This document shows positions 23,808 through 31,979 of a DNA stretch of 43,072 nucleotides, one piece after another (position 1 is the first letter of the stretch; each line of letters opens with the position of its first letter). Origin of the DNA: Christensenella sp034926635 (GTDB taxonomy: Bacteria > Bacillota > Clostridia > Christensenellales > Christensenellaceae); NCBI GenBank assembly GCA_034926635.1, contig JAYFQX010000018.1, positions 1 through 43,072 on the forward strand, read 5' to 3'. The notes under the pieces were generated by a model that saw only the letters and a program-made list of their open reading frames with translations, searched no databases and was not told the DNA's origin. A program made the position numbers and the translations under genes.

Positions 23808-24314
23808 ATGTTTATTCACCATGAAAAAATCGAAATTCAATCTGACCGCCGTCCGACATTCGACAATATCACCGATACCGTAAAACAAACAATACGTAAA
23901 ACAAACTTTTTAAACGGTACTGTGCTTGTTTATTCCCCTCACACCACGTGCAGCGTTTTAATCCAGGAAGCGTCTGACGGGCAGAATTATTGGGGAACCG
24001 AATATATTTTGCAGGATTTGGTGAACGTTTTGCAGAAAATTATACCTACGTGTACAAGCGAAGGGCAATATTTGCACCCGTGCCAAAAACATATTGAGCT
24101 TGCAGCAGAATTAAGGGATGAACTCCCCAGCTGGAGTCTGAATACCGATGCCCATTTGCGCTCTGTTATGCTTGGACGTTCCGTTACGATTCCCGTAATT
24201 GACGGCGAATTAATGCTCGGTGAATTCGGAAATATATATTTTGCGGATTTCGACCAGGTACGCGCCCGCAAACGGACCGCGATCATACAACTAATGGGGA
24301 ATTGTGCCGAATAA
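23808..24314 (+). CDS. YjbQ/UPF0047 family protein
   Basis: A 168-residue YjbQ-type protein. The conserved SPHTTCSV (H45), NTDAHLRSVMLG (H116) and VTIPVIDGELMLGEFGNIYFADFD motifs are present, which together form a likely metal or phosphate site in the trimeric family. Escherichia coli YjbQ has weak thiamine phosphate synthase activity, but the natural reaction is uncertain. Compared with the usual 130-140 residues, this member has about 20 extra residues between H90 and N112. An AGGAGG precedes the ATG. It is followed after 19 bases by the sugar kinase, so a role on a sugar phosphate is possible. Confidence 0.87.
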   Translation: MFIHHEKIEIQSDRRPTFDNITDTVKQTIRKTNFLNGTVLVYSPHTTCSVLIQEASDGQNYWGTEYILQDLVNVLQKIIPTCTSEGQYLHPCQKHIELAAELRDELPSWSLNTDAHLRSVMLGRSVTIPVIDGELMLGEFGNIYFADFDQVRARKRTAIIQLMGNCAE

Positions 24315-24333
24315 AAATCAGGAGTAAAAAATA

Positions 24334-25779
24334 ATGCGTACTTATATAGCGATCGACCTCGGCACCAGTAACTGCCGAAGCGCTGTTTTTGACGATACTA
24401 TGAAAATGCTTTCGCTTGCCTCAGCGGAATATCCGTTGATCCATGGCGCGGACGGCGAAATCGAACAAGATGCGTTAGTATGGTGGGACAGCGTGAAAAA
24501 AACGATCCGTGCTGCGCTTTCCAGCGCAAAAGTATCAGGGGATACCGTCGCTTCCATCTCCATGAGCTCTCAAGGCATTTCTTTTGTGCCGCTCGATCAA
24601 AACGGCAAGCCGCTTTCCAACGCGGTAAGCTGGCTGGATCTGCGTGCGCAGCAGGAAGAAACCGAGCTGGAAAAACAATACGGAAAAGAAAAGTTATTTC
24701 AGTTTTCCGGCAAACGAGCAAATGCTTGTTATACGCTCCCTAAGCTTGTATGGTTTGCTAAAAACAAGCCGGAAATTTATGAAAAGGCAAGCCGTATTTT
24801 ATTACCGCTTGATTTCATACAGTATAAACTCTGCGGAAACGCGGTGACAGACCATACCATGGCAAGCGGGACCATGTTTTACGACATCCATAAAAAAACA
24901 TGGGCTTCGGATGTTTTAAAAGAACAAGGACTTGACGAACGGAAGCTTCCGTCGATCTCGCAAAGCGGCACGGTTATCGGCAAAGTGTTTCCTACGCTGG
25001 CGGACGAGCTGGGCATCAGCCGTGATACCGCCGTTGTCGTAGGTGCACAGGATCAAAAATGTGCGGCTTTGGGCGCGGGTATCACACCACGCTCTGCAAC
25101 AGCTTCCCTCGGCACGGCATCTTGTATTACCATGTTATCCGACCAGCCTCTTTTGGACAAAGAACTGCGCATCCCATGCTTCACCTATCTATGGCCTGGC
25201 ACATGGGCGCTGGAAGGAATTATCAACACTGCAGCTTCGGCATATCAATGGTTTCAAAATGCTTTTGCACCGCAATTCTCTTTCCAAGAGCTGGATCATT
25301 TCGCTCTGGAATCAGCCAAGAAGCATACCAGAGCATTTTTCTTCCCCTATTTGTCCGGCATGACTTCTCCTTTCTGGGGAAACGGCACCGGCACATTTTC
25401 CGATCTTTCGCTCGCCAGCGATGTAGGTCAGCTTGCGCTTGCAGTACTAGATGGAGTCGCCTGTAATATCAAAGCAAATCTGGATATCATGCAATCTATT
25501 TACAAACCCGTCCAGGAATGCCGCTTGTTTGGTGGCGGAGCAAAAAGCCCGTTGTGGCGGCAAATCGTGGCAGACCTCTTAAACATCCCCGTAATTACGC
25601 AGCCCTCTCCCGAAACCGCATTGTTGGGTGCGGCACTTCTCGCAAAATTTGGGATTGATCGCGAGTTGGCTCCGTTACCGGAAAAAGACTCCATTACAGA
25701 ACCCATCAAAGAAAATGTTGCAGAATACCAAGAATACTATTCCCGTTACCTTGCGAATAATCAGAAATATTTTATGTGA
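24334..25779 (+). CDS. FGGY-family carbohydrate kinase (xylulokinase-like)
   Basis: A 481-residue kinase with the two actin-like halves of the FGGY family. IDLGTSNCRSAVFD at the N-terminus binds ATP phosphate, SSQGISFVPLD and WLDLRAQ line the sugar site, and the second half shows GAQDQKCAALGAGI, ASLGTASC and FGGGAKSPLWRQIVADLLN. The family phosphorylates xylulose, ribulose, fuculose, erythritol, glycerol or autoinducer-2; the exact sugar is not readable here. GGAGT precedes the ATG by 8 bases. It lies in the rightward operon between the YjbQ and creatininase-family genes. Confidence 0.93.
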   Translation: MRTYIAIDLGTSNCRSAVFDDTMKMLSLASAEYPLIHGADGEIEQDALVWWDSVKKTIRAALSSAKVSGDTVASISMSSQGISFVPLDQNGKPLSNAVSWLDLRAQQEETELEKQYGKEKLFQFSGKRANACYTLPKLVWFAKNKPEIYEKASRILLPLDFIQYKLCGNAVTDHTMASGTMFYDIHKKTWASDVLKEQGLDERKLPSISQSGTVIGKVFPTLADELGISRDTAVVVGAQDQKCAALGAGITPRSATASLGTASCITMLSDQPLLDKELRIPCFTYLWPGTWALEGIINTAASAYQWFQNAFAPQFSFQELDHFALESAKKHTRAFFFPYLSGMTSPFWGNGTGTFSDLSLASDVGQLALAVLDGVACNIKANLDIMQSIYKPVQECRLFGGGAKSPLWRQIVADLLNIPVITQPSPETALLGAALLAKFGIDRELAPLPEKDSITEPIKENVAEYQEYYSRYLANNQKYFM

Positions 25780-25795
25780 AACGAGGAAAAATAAC

Positions 25796-26590
25796 ATGTC
25801 ATTTTATTTTGCAGAAAAAACGTGGCCGGAATTAAAGGAATATGTAGATCGTGACGCAGTGATCCTTCTTCCTGTAGGCGAGATGGAAGAGCACAGTCTT
25901 TACCTTCCCGTAGATACAGACGCACGGATTGCCTCCTTTTTATCGGCGGAAATCGCTGATGAAGTCAAGGAAGAACTTCCTATTTTGGTGATGCCCGCCG
26001 TGTGGTCTGGTTATACGCCAAAAGTTGTGGGACGCTGGCCCGGCTGCATGCGGTTGCGCCCGCAGGTCTTTACCGATATGATACACGATATCTGCGCTTC
26101 CCTTGCGGATATGGGTTTCTCTAAAGTTGTTATGATCGATTGTCACGGGCAGCATGGACCTATGCTTAACGTGGTGACCAAAATGATTGCGGACGAATAT
26201 AGTTATTATTATGTTGTTGCATCTCCGCTGACATTCAGCAGCAAAGAATTCAACGAAGTGCGCAAATCCGATCGCGGCGGCGTAAGTCACGCCTGCGAAT
26301 GGGAAGCCTCGCTTATTCTTCGTATAAGCCCAGAGCTCGCGCATCCGGAACTGTTTACCGATGAAGACAAGATGAAGTACCAGACAGATTTCGTCTCTGC
26401 TGATACGGCGTTTGGCGGTCAAAAGGTTTGTTGGTCCTCCTGGGGGATCCAGCATACCACCTATGGTGCGCTTGGCGATCCCACCGGCGCCAGCGTAGAG
26501 ACCGCGGACGTTATTATTCAAGCTGTCCGCAAAAACTTTAAAGCCTTTTTAAATGATTATTATCATTTCGGGCCCAATCAAAACGATTGA
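25796..26590 (+). CDS. Creatininase-family amidohydrolase
   Basis: A 264-residue metal hydrolase of the creatininase family. LPVGEMEEHSLYLPVDTD (25-42) supplies the first metal ligands (Glu, His, Asp), IDCHGQHGP (114-122) the next His, and SHACEWEASL the later Glu. The family opens cyclic amides or cleaves amides, including creatininase and MftE-type peptidases. Its place beside a lactonase and a sugar kinase is unusual and suggests a sugar amide, lactam or lactone substrate. The ATG at 25796 follows ACGAGG; a longer frame from 25628 overlaps the kinase gene. The next gene starts 26 bases on. Confidence 0.88.
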   Translation: MSFYFAEKTWPELKEYVDRDAVILLPVGEMEEHSLYLPVDTDARIASFLSAEIADEVKEELPILVMPAVWSGYTPKVVGRWPGCMRLRPQVFTDMIHDICASLADMGFSKVVMIDCHGQHGPMLNVVTKMIADEYSYYYVVASPLTFSSKEFNEVRKSDRGGVSHACEWEASLILRISPELAHPELFTDEDKMKYQTDFVSADTAFGGQKVCWSSWGIQHTTYGALGDPTGASVETADVIIQAVRKNFKAFLNDYYHFGPNQND

Positions 26591-26616
26591 CGCGGTAAAT
26601 TTGAGAGGAGACGCCT

Positions 26617-27501
26617 ATGAAATTCAATTTGTGCGTTGACGCGCGCCTGTGCCTGTCGGAAACTCCAATTTGGGACGATCGGCTCCGGCAGCTTTATTGG
26701 ACAGATACGTTGGGTGGGATCGTACACCGTTATGATCCCGCAACCGGCGACGATACATCATGGAAAACCGGTCAGCCGGTTGGAAGCGCAATTCCGTGCA
26801 GCGATCCCAACTTCATGTTGTGCGCCCTTGAGGACGGGCTTTATCTTCTGAATCTTTCCAGCGGTGCCCTAACCTTTGTTTCTAACCCGGAAACGCGCCC
26901 GGGTTTTCGTTATAACGACACCCGTGTAGATGCTGCCGGCAGAATTTTTACCAGCTCGGTCTCCACGCTTTATGGTTCGCCGGAATATCGGGAAGAAATC
27001 ACAGGGAAATTTTATATGATTGATACAGATGGCAGTATTTCTGTAATTGCGCCAGCAGTCAATCAGTATAACGGTATTGTCTGGAACCGGGATAATACAA
27101 AAATGTTTGTGGTAGACACTTATTTTCAAAAGCTCCTTGTATTCCCGTTCAGCCTTTCTACTGTTCCTTCGGCAAGTGAGGCGATTTCCATTGACGTCAG
27201 TCCCTTCGGTATGCCGGACGGCATCAGTATCAATGAAGAAGACGAATTGTTTCTTTGCCACTGGAGCGGAAAAATCTCTCACTGGCGAAAGCAGCTTCAA
27301 CTGGAAAGTTTGATTCCTTTCCCGGTTGAGTATCCTTGTTGCGGCGGATTTGGAGGCACGGATAAAAAATGTTTTTACGTTGCTTCCTCAGCCTTTCAAT
27401 ATACGCCTGTGGATTTTGAACGTAATCCCGGTGCAGGTGGTATTTTTGAAGCAACCTGCCGTATTCCGGGTTGCCTTGATCATTTTTATCCGGTACGGTA
27501 A
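26617..27501 (+). CDS. SMP-30/gluconolactonase-family protein
   Basis: A 294-residue six-bladed propeller protein of the SMP-30/LRE family, which hydrolyses sugar lactones with a divalent metal. SETPIWDDRLRQLYWTD provides the first metal Glu, YNDTRVDAAGRIF the Asn/Asp pair, YNGIVWNRD another Asn, and GMPDGISINEED the last Asp. Its ring-opening chemistry would give an aldonic acid. GAGAGGAG lies 7 bases before the ATG. It is the last gene of the rightward operon, before a bidirectional terminator. Confidence 0.9.
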   Translation: MKFNLCVDARLCLSETPIWDDRLRQLYWTDTLGGIVHRYDPATGDDTSWKTGQPVGSAIPCSDPNFMLCALEDGLYLLNLSSGALTFVSNPETRPGFRYNDTRVDAAGRIFTSSVSTLYGSPEYREEITGKFYMIDTDGSISVIAPAVNQYNGIVWNRDNTKMFVVDTYFQKLLVFPFSLSTVPSASEAISIDVSPFGMPDGISINEEDELFLCHWSGKISHWRKQLQLESLIPFPVEYPCCGGFGGTDKKCFYVASSAFQYTPVDFERNPGAGGIFEATCRIPGCLDHFYPVR

Positions 27502-27543
27502 CCGTTTGGATTTTCATCTCCTCCAGATAATATATCCCACAAC

Positions 27544-27580
27544 AAAAAATCCCCACACGAAAAAGTGCGGGAATTTTTTT
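27544..27580. terminator. Bidirectional terminator
   Basis: CCCACAC (27552-27558) and GTGCGGG (27565-27571) form a stem with a 6-base loop, flanked by A-run and T-run. On the minus strand a G-U pair completes the stem, so it is slightly stronger there. It ends both the rightward operon and the reductase gene. Confidence 0.8.
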
Positions 27581-27588
27581 ATAAATAT

Positions 27589-28458
27589 TTATTCAATTCC
27601 AATAAAGAAATCCACTTCCCCGGGCGTAAATCCCGAAAAACCGCTTTCCGGCATATTGGTAATCCTGTCCATATCTTCCTGCGAAAGCTCAAAATCAAAA
27701 ACAGCAAGGTTTTGACGGATTCGTTCAGGTGTTACGGACTTCGGAATAGGAAGGTCTCCCCGCTGCAAATGCCATCGAAGTGCCACTTGTGCAACAGTCT
27801 TCCCATATTTTCCAGCCAAATTCCCAAGCAGACCATCCTCTTTAAAAATCCTGCCGCAGGCAAGCGGGCTCCACGCTTCTGCAAGGATTCCATTTGCCTT
27901 GAGATAATCCAGTGTCTCCTGCTGGGGGTACCCCGGATGCATTTCTATCTGGTCAACCATCGGCAAAATTTCCGCGCGTTCCATCAATGTTTCAATATGC
28001 GGACGCAAAAAATTGCTGACGCCGATCGCCCTGATTTTTCCAGCGCGGTAAAGTTCCTCAAACGCACGCCATGTTTCCTGCATGCGCTGCGGATATTCGT
28101 CCCGGTAGGTATACGTCTTTGGCCAATGGATCAAATACAGGTCTACATAATCCGTACCCAGTCGCCGGAGGGATTCTCCAAAAGAATCCAGCGTACTTTG
28201 ATATCCCTGCTGCACATTCCAAAGCTTGGTCGTTAAAAACAGGTCTTCACGCGCAATTCCGCTACGCCGTATCGCTTCCCCTACGCCTGTCTCATTTCCA
28301 TATGCAGCCGCGGTATCAATATGCGTATAACCGCATTCCAGTGCACACAACACCGCGTTTGTCGCGACGTCCCCATCTGGCACCTGCCATGTCCCAAAGC
28401 CAATGCTCGGTATGGTGACTCCGTTTGATAGTTCATATTCTTTTGCTACCTGCATCAT
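27589..28458 (-). CDS. Aldo/keto reductase, second copy
   Basis: A 289-residue AKR-superfamily reductase. Catalytic residues appear in HIDTAAAYGNETGVG (Asp, Tyr), LTTKLWNV (Lys) and LIHWPKT (His), and IPKSVTPERIRQNLAVF binds the cofactor. It is more canonical than the reductase at 7941-8786, whose His segment reads VHQPF. The first of two adjacent ATG codons (28458) has GGAGG 6 bases upstream. It follows the alcohol dehydrogenase gene by 47 bases and probably shares its MerR-controlled promoter, suggesting a role in aldehyde detoxification or redox balance. Confidence 0.92.
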   Translation of the reverse strand: MMQVAKEYELSNGVTIPSIGFGTWQVPDGDVATNAVLCALECGYTHIDTAAAYGNETGVGEAIRRSGIAREDLFLTTKLWNVQQGYQSTLDSFGESLRRLGTDYVDLYLIHWPKTYTYRDEYPQRMQETWRAFEELYRAGKIRAIGVSNFLRPHIETLMERAEILPMVDQIEMHPGYPQQETLDYLKANGILAEAWSPLACGRIFKEDGLLGNLAGKYGKTVAQVALRWHLQRGDLPIPKSVTPERIRQNLAVFDFELSQEDMDRITNMPESGFSGFTPGEVDFFIGIE

Positions 28459-28505
28459 TTTATGCCTCCCTAATTTATTATTTTTCTATTCGTTCCCCAA
28501 AAAAG

Positions 28506-29684
28506 TTATCGAACCGCTTTCTGTAGAATCCCAATTACCGCTTCGCGCCCGATCTCCGCCGGATCTCCCGCAAACAGTCCGCCCATGGTTTCGCGTGCGT
28601 TATCCGCATATTTGGAGATCGCGTCCGCTTCCACGCCATATTCCCTCAATTGAATGTTGTCAACACCGCATGCTTTTTGCAGCTTTAAAAGCGCAGTTAC
28701 CAAATCCATTGCGCAAGATGCGTCTTCTTCTCCCAACGCCTTTGCCAACTGAATCATACGCGCGTTACACGCGCCGGATTCGGCAAGGAATGTATAATAT
28801 GGCACACTCACCGTGATCAAGGCCGCGCCGTGCTCCAAATTCGGATGATATGCGGCAAGCGCGTGCGCAAGGCTGTGCTCGGAAATACAGCCGGATGTGG
28901 ATTCCACCATGCCCGAAAGTGTATTGGCAAGCGCCACATTGCCGCGCGCCTCCAAATTATTCCCGTCTGTTACCGCTGTGGAGAGACTTTCCCCAATCAA
29001 CGCAACTGCTTTGAAGGCGTATAGATCACTCATAACATTATGATATTTATTTAAATATCCTTCCATACTATGGAACAGTGCGTCAAATCCCTGACACGCC
29101 GTTAAAAACGGCGGAACCGTACGCATGAGTTCCGGATCTACCACCGCAAGAACCGGAAATGTCTGATCAAACCCAAACCCGGTTTTTTCATTTGTTTCCG
29201 TCTTGGTCACAACCATCCACGGATCAGCCTCCGTGCCTGTTCCCGCCGTCGTCGTTATGGCAACCACAGGAAGCGGCGCATGCTGCACCTGCATTTTTTT
29301 ACCGGAGCCGCTCGCCATATAATCCCAATAGTCCCCAGGGTTCGTCGCCATTACGGCGATCGCTTTAGCCGCATCTATCGCGCTGCCTCCACCCAGACCG
29401 ATGACAAAATCCACGCCATTTTCCCTACAAAGCCGCGCGCCTTCCATTACGCTTTCTTTGGTCGGATTCGGCAAAATCTTTGGGTATACCAACGACTCAA
29501 TTCCCGCCTCTTTTAACTGACCTGCAAGCTGATCCAAATACCCGTATTTTATCACGGATCTTCCGTTTGTCGTCACAATCAACGCCTTTTTGCCCGGCAA
29601 TGCCTGCTTTGCCAGTTTTTTCAGTGCACCCGCACCGAATATGATGCGCGTCGGAATATAATAATTAAACTTTTCCATTTTCAT
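28506..29684 (-). CDS. Iron-containing alcohol dehydrogenase
   Basis: A 392-residue group III alcohol dehydrogenase. GLGGGSAIDAAKAIA is the NAD(P) motif, TTTAGTGTEAD follows, and the iron ligands are expected in the stretch with EHSLAHALAAYHPNLEHGAAL (Asp upstream, then three His). The style is like butanol or 1,2-diol dehydrogenases; the substrate is not settled. The start is the ATG at 29684 or 29678; GGGG spacing slightly favours the second. A 19-bp-spacer promoter with a MerR dyad lies just upstream, so expression is probably switched by the divergent regulator. Confidence 0.93.
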   Translation of the reverse strand: MKMEKFNYYIPTRIIFGAGALKKLAKQALPGKKALIVTTNGRSVIKYGYLDQLAGQLKEAGIESLVYPKILPNPTKESVMEGARLCRENGVDFVIGLGGGSAIDAAKAIAVMATNPGDYWDYMASGSGKKMQVQHAPLPVVAITTTAGTGTEADPWMVVTKTETNEKTGFGFDQTFPVLAVVDPELMRTVPPFLTACQGFDALFHSMEGYLNKYHNVMSDLYAFKAVALIGESLSTAVTDGNNLEARGNVALANTLSGMVESTSGCISEHSLAHALAAYHPNLEHGAALITVSVPYYTFLAESGACNARMIQLAKALGEEDASCAMDLVTALLKLQKACGVDNIQLREYGVEADAISKYADNARETMGGLFAGDPAEIGREAVIGILQKAVR

Positions 29685-29709
29685 TTTCCCCTTTTTTCTT
29701 GCTGGTTTA

Positions 29710-29740
29710 ACTATACAACCTAAAGTTTACTTTAAGTCAA
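29710..29740 (-). promoter_or_regulatory. MerR-type promoter and operator of the alcohol dehydrogenase operon
   Basis: On the minus strand TTGACT (29740-29735) and TATAGT (29715-29710) are separated by 19 bases. The spacer holds the dyad CTTAAAGT-AA-ACTTTAGG (29719-29736), matching at 7 of 8 positions. This overlong spacer with a central dyad is the hallmark of MerR-family activation by DNA untwisting. Confidence 0.85.
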
Positions 29741-29755
29741 GTGTTTTTTAAATCC

Positions 29756-29784
29756 TTGATTTTAGCGGTTTTGCGCTTTATGAT
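29756..29784 (+). promoter_or_regulatory. Promoter of the MerR-family gene
   Basis: TTGATT (29756-29761), a 17-base spacer and TATGAT (29779-29784) give a normal promoter pointing right, with a leader of about 45 bases. Confidence 0.65.
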
Positions 29785-29834
29785 AGAAATATCCGGGGAT
29801 TCCCGCAGCGCCCGGTAAGAGGAGGACAAAATCC

Positions 29835-30233
29835 ATGACTTACAGTATTTCGGAAGCGGCGACCCGAAGCGGTTTGCCGATTCACACTTTGCGTTATTAT
29901 GAAAAAGAAGGTTTGCTCCCATTTGTACAGCGTACCCCTTCCGGCAACCGCCGTTTCGAGCAAAGCGATCTTGACTGGCTTGCACTCATCAATTGCCTGA
30001 AAGGTACTGGGCTGCAAATTAAAGAGATCCGTACTTTTATCGACTGGTATAAGGAAGGCGATTGCACGCTGGGAAAACGCCTGGATTTATTCCGGAAACA
30101 AAAATCAGCGGTAGAAGCACAGATCAAAGAGTTGAAAATGCACTTAAAAAAGATCAACCATAAAATCAAATACTATGAAACCGCCTGCGCAGCCGGCACG
30201 GAAAAGGCCTGCGATGGAATGGACGAATGCTGA
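29835..30233 (+). CDS. MerR-family transcriptional regulator
   Basis: A 132-residue regulator. The winged helix YSISEAATRSGLPIHTLRYY (from residue 3) and the GLLPFVQRTPSGNRRF wing are characteristic, followed by a long coiled-coil dimerisation helix (about 80-120). The C-terminus has cysteines at ACAAGTEKACDGMDEC, which could sense metals, thiols or electrophiles. The family member AdhR of Bacillus responds to aldehydes and controls an adjacent adh gene, a similar layout. GAGGAGG lies before the ATG. A GNAT gene follows after 9 bases. Confidence 0.93.
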   Translation: MTYSISEAATRSGLPIHTLRYYEKEGLLPFVQRTPSGNRRFEQSDLDWLALINCLKGTGLQIKEIRTFIDWYKEGDCTLGKRLDLFRKQKSAVEAQIKELKMHLKKINHKIKYYETACAAGTEKACDGMDEC

Positions 30234-30242
30234 GGAACAACG

Positions 30243-30875
30243 ATGGAGACGACGCAATTCCGCACGTTGCACAAAAAAGATTTCCCACAGGTACGAAAAT
30301 TGATTTCAGATATCTGGAATTTTGAACGTTATACCAATAACCCAAAACTTCTGGATGTCTTTGCCGGCTCTTTTTTGGATGTTTATCTCCTAAATCAAAA
30401 CTATACCCGTGTTGCTGTTGAAAATGATAAGATCACCGGGCTTTTGATTGGGCGTTGTGAATCACTGTCCGTTTCCCGCAAGCCCCGTTATCTTTTTTCG
30501 CTACTCAAAAACCTTGCTTATTTGCATATTTCAAAGCAGGGGCGCCGCATTGCTTCTATTCAAAAACGCTTTGCAGCACTTTCTGCAAAGTTATTCGACG
30601 AGGTTGACGATACGTTTGATGCAGAATTGGTCTTAATCCTGACCGCGCCTATTGCCCGCGGCAGAGGGATTGGAAAAAAACTGCTTTATGATTTCAACGC
30701 TTTTTTGAAAGCGCACGGCAGCCATAGCGTATGCCTGATTACCGATAGTTTCTGCAACTACCGTTTTTATGATCGGCTCGGCTATACCCGCGCCGCAGCT
30801 TCTTCCGGCATAACGGGCGCAGAACCTTGCGAGGACTCTTTCACCGCGTTTTATTTATACACTTACCAGCTATAA
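30243..30875 (+). CDS. GNAT-family N-acetyltransferase
   Basis: A 210-residue acetyltransferase. The acetyl-CoA-binding loop reads APIARGRGIGKKLL (motif A, about 137-150), preceded by a beta strand ELVLILT and followed by CLITDSFCNYRFYDRLGY, the usual motif B. The N-terminal half (RTLHKKDFPQVRKLI) is the variable substrate arm. The acceptor could be an amine, a peptide or an aminoglycoside; nothing in the sequence says which. It starts 9 bases after the MerR gene and is probably co-transcribed with it. Confidence 0.85.
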   Translation: METTQFRTLHKKDFPQVRKLISDIWNFERYTNNPKLLDVFAGSFLDVYLLNQNYTRVAVENDKITGLLIGRCESLSVSRKPRYLFSLLKNLAYLHISKQGRRIASIQKRFAALSAKLFDEVDDTFDAELVLILTAPIARGRGIGKKLLYDFNAFLKAHGSHSVCLITDSFCNYRFYDRLGYTRAAASSGITGAEPCEDSFTAFYLYTYQL

Positions 30876-30892
30876 TTTGAAGCGCGGCGCAA

Positions 30893-30921
30893 TTGCAAAA
30901 AACCTCTTTTTGTGATAAACT
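30893..30921 (+). promoter_or_regulatory. Probable promoter of the isomerase/epimerase gene
   Basis: TTGCAA (30893-30898), a 17-base spacer and TAAACT (30916-30921) precede the gene by about 65 bases. Confidence 0.55.
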
Positions 30922-30986
30922 GAGGAATATCAAAAAACAAAGGAATGGCGTTCCTGATTGGGAATACCATTTTGGGAGGATGGAAT

Positions 30987-31793
30987 ATGAAGCTTTGTTT
31001 TTCTACATTGGGATGTCCTGAATGGAGTTTTTCGGATATTGTTTCCACAGCCTGCGATTTAGGCTATCGCGGCATCGAGATACGCGGTGTCGGTAATGTG
31101 ATCGACGGTACACGTATTCCGGAATTTTCTCCTGCCAACGCACCAAAAACAAAAAAATTGCTTGCGGATAAGGGTCTTACGATCTCTTGCCTGACATCCG
31201 CTTGTTATATGAATGACCAAAACCATACTGACGATGTTGTTTATCTTGCAAAATCCTATGTAGATACCGCGCATGATATGGGTATCCCTTACATCCGCGT
31301 TTTAGGAGATTTCGGTCCGGAACAAAGCGGTGCGCTTAATATCCCCGCCATTGCCTCTCAGGTAAAGGTTGTTGCAGAATATGCAAAGCCACTTGGCGTA
31401 GGCATCCTGATTGAAACAAACGGTTTTTTTGCGAACACAGAAAACATGGCAAAGTTAATCGACGCTGCCGGGGAAGATAACATCGGCGTGCTTTGGGATA
31501 TCCATCATCCATTCCGTTATTTTGGCGAAACGCCTAAAAAAACAATAGAAACGGTAGGCGACCTTATCCGCCATGTGCATATCAAAGATTCCATCATGGA
31601 AGATGATAAGCTGCGCTATACTATGGTAGGTTACGGTGACCTTCCCGTGCGCGAATGTGTTGCCGAACTAGAAGGAATTGGCTTTGACGGTTTTTATTCG
31701 CTGGAATGGCTGAAACGCTGGGATTTAAGTCTGGAAGAACCAGGCATTGCGTTCGCGGGTTATGCGGATTACATGAAACGTCTGCTGAAGTAA
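30987..31793 (+). CDS. Sugar phosphate isomerase/epimerase (AP-endonuclease family 2 TIM barrel)
   Basis: A 268-residue protein of the xylose-isomerase-like TIM barrel superfamily. MKLCFSTLGCPEWSF and GYRGIEIRG are the first strands; GVGILIETNGFFANTENMAKL holds a metal Glu, VLWDIHHPFRY another Asp/His, HVHIKDS the next His, and FYSLEW a final Glu. This is the usual four-ligand metal site for isomerising or epimerising ketoses, or dehydrating inositols. The ATG at 30987 has GGGAGGA 6 bases upstream; an earlier in-frame ATG at 30945 lacks one. It stands alone between a promoter and a terminator. Confidence 0.88.
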   Translation: MKLCFSTLGCPEWSFSDIVSTACDLGYRGIEIRGVGNVIDGTRIPEFSPANAPKTKKLLADKGLTISCLTSACYMNDQNHTDDVVYLAKSYVDTAHDMGIPYIRVLGDFGPEQSGALNIPAIASQVKVVAEYAKPLGVGILIETNGFFANTENMAKLIDAAGEDNIGVLWDIHHPFRYFGETPKKTIETVGDLIRHVHIKDSIMEDDKLRYTMVGYGDLPVRECVAELEGIGFDGFYSLEWLKRWDLSLEEPGIAFAGYADYMKRLLK

Positions 31794-31893
31794 AAGCACA
31801 AAAAATGTATCGTGTATTTTGACAATTGCGGCATGGATTTCAGACAACAATGTTTTTATCAAGAGAGATCCTCTACTGTTCAAAATCTTTAGA

Positions 31894-31923
31894 CCTCTCC
31901 GCTTTTGTTGGAGGGGTTTTTTT
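31894..31923 (+). terminator. Terminator after the isomerase/epimerase gene
   Basis: CCTCTCC (31894-31900) pairs with GGAGGGG (31910-31916), including one G-U pair, followed by seven T residues. It lies inside the longer reading frame that would begin at 31905, which argues against that start for the next gene. Confidence 0.8.
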
Positions 31924-31979
31924 ATAAAAACAAATCAAACTCATCTATTTTGTTTTTAATCTGGATTGGGGGCATTCTG

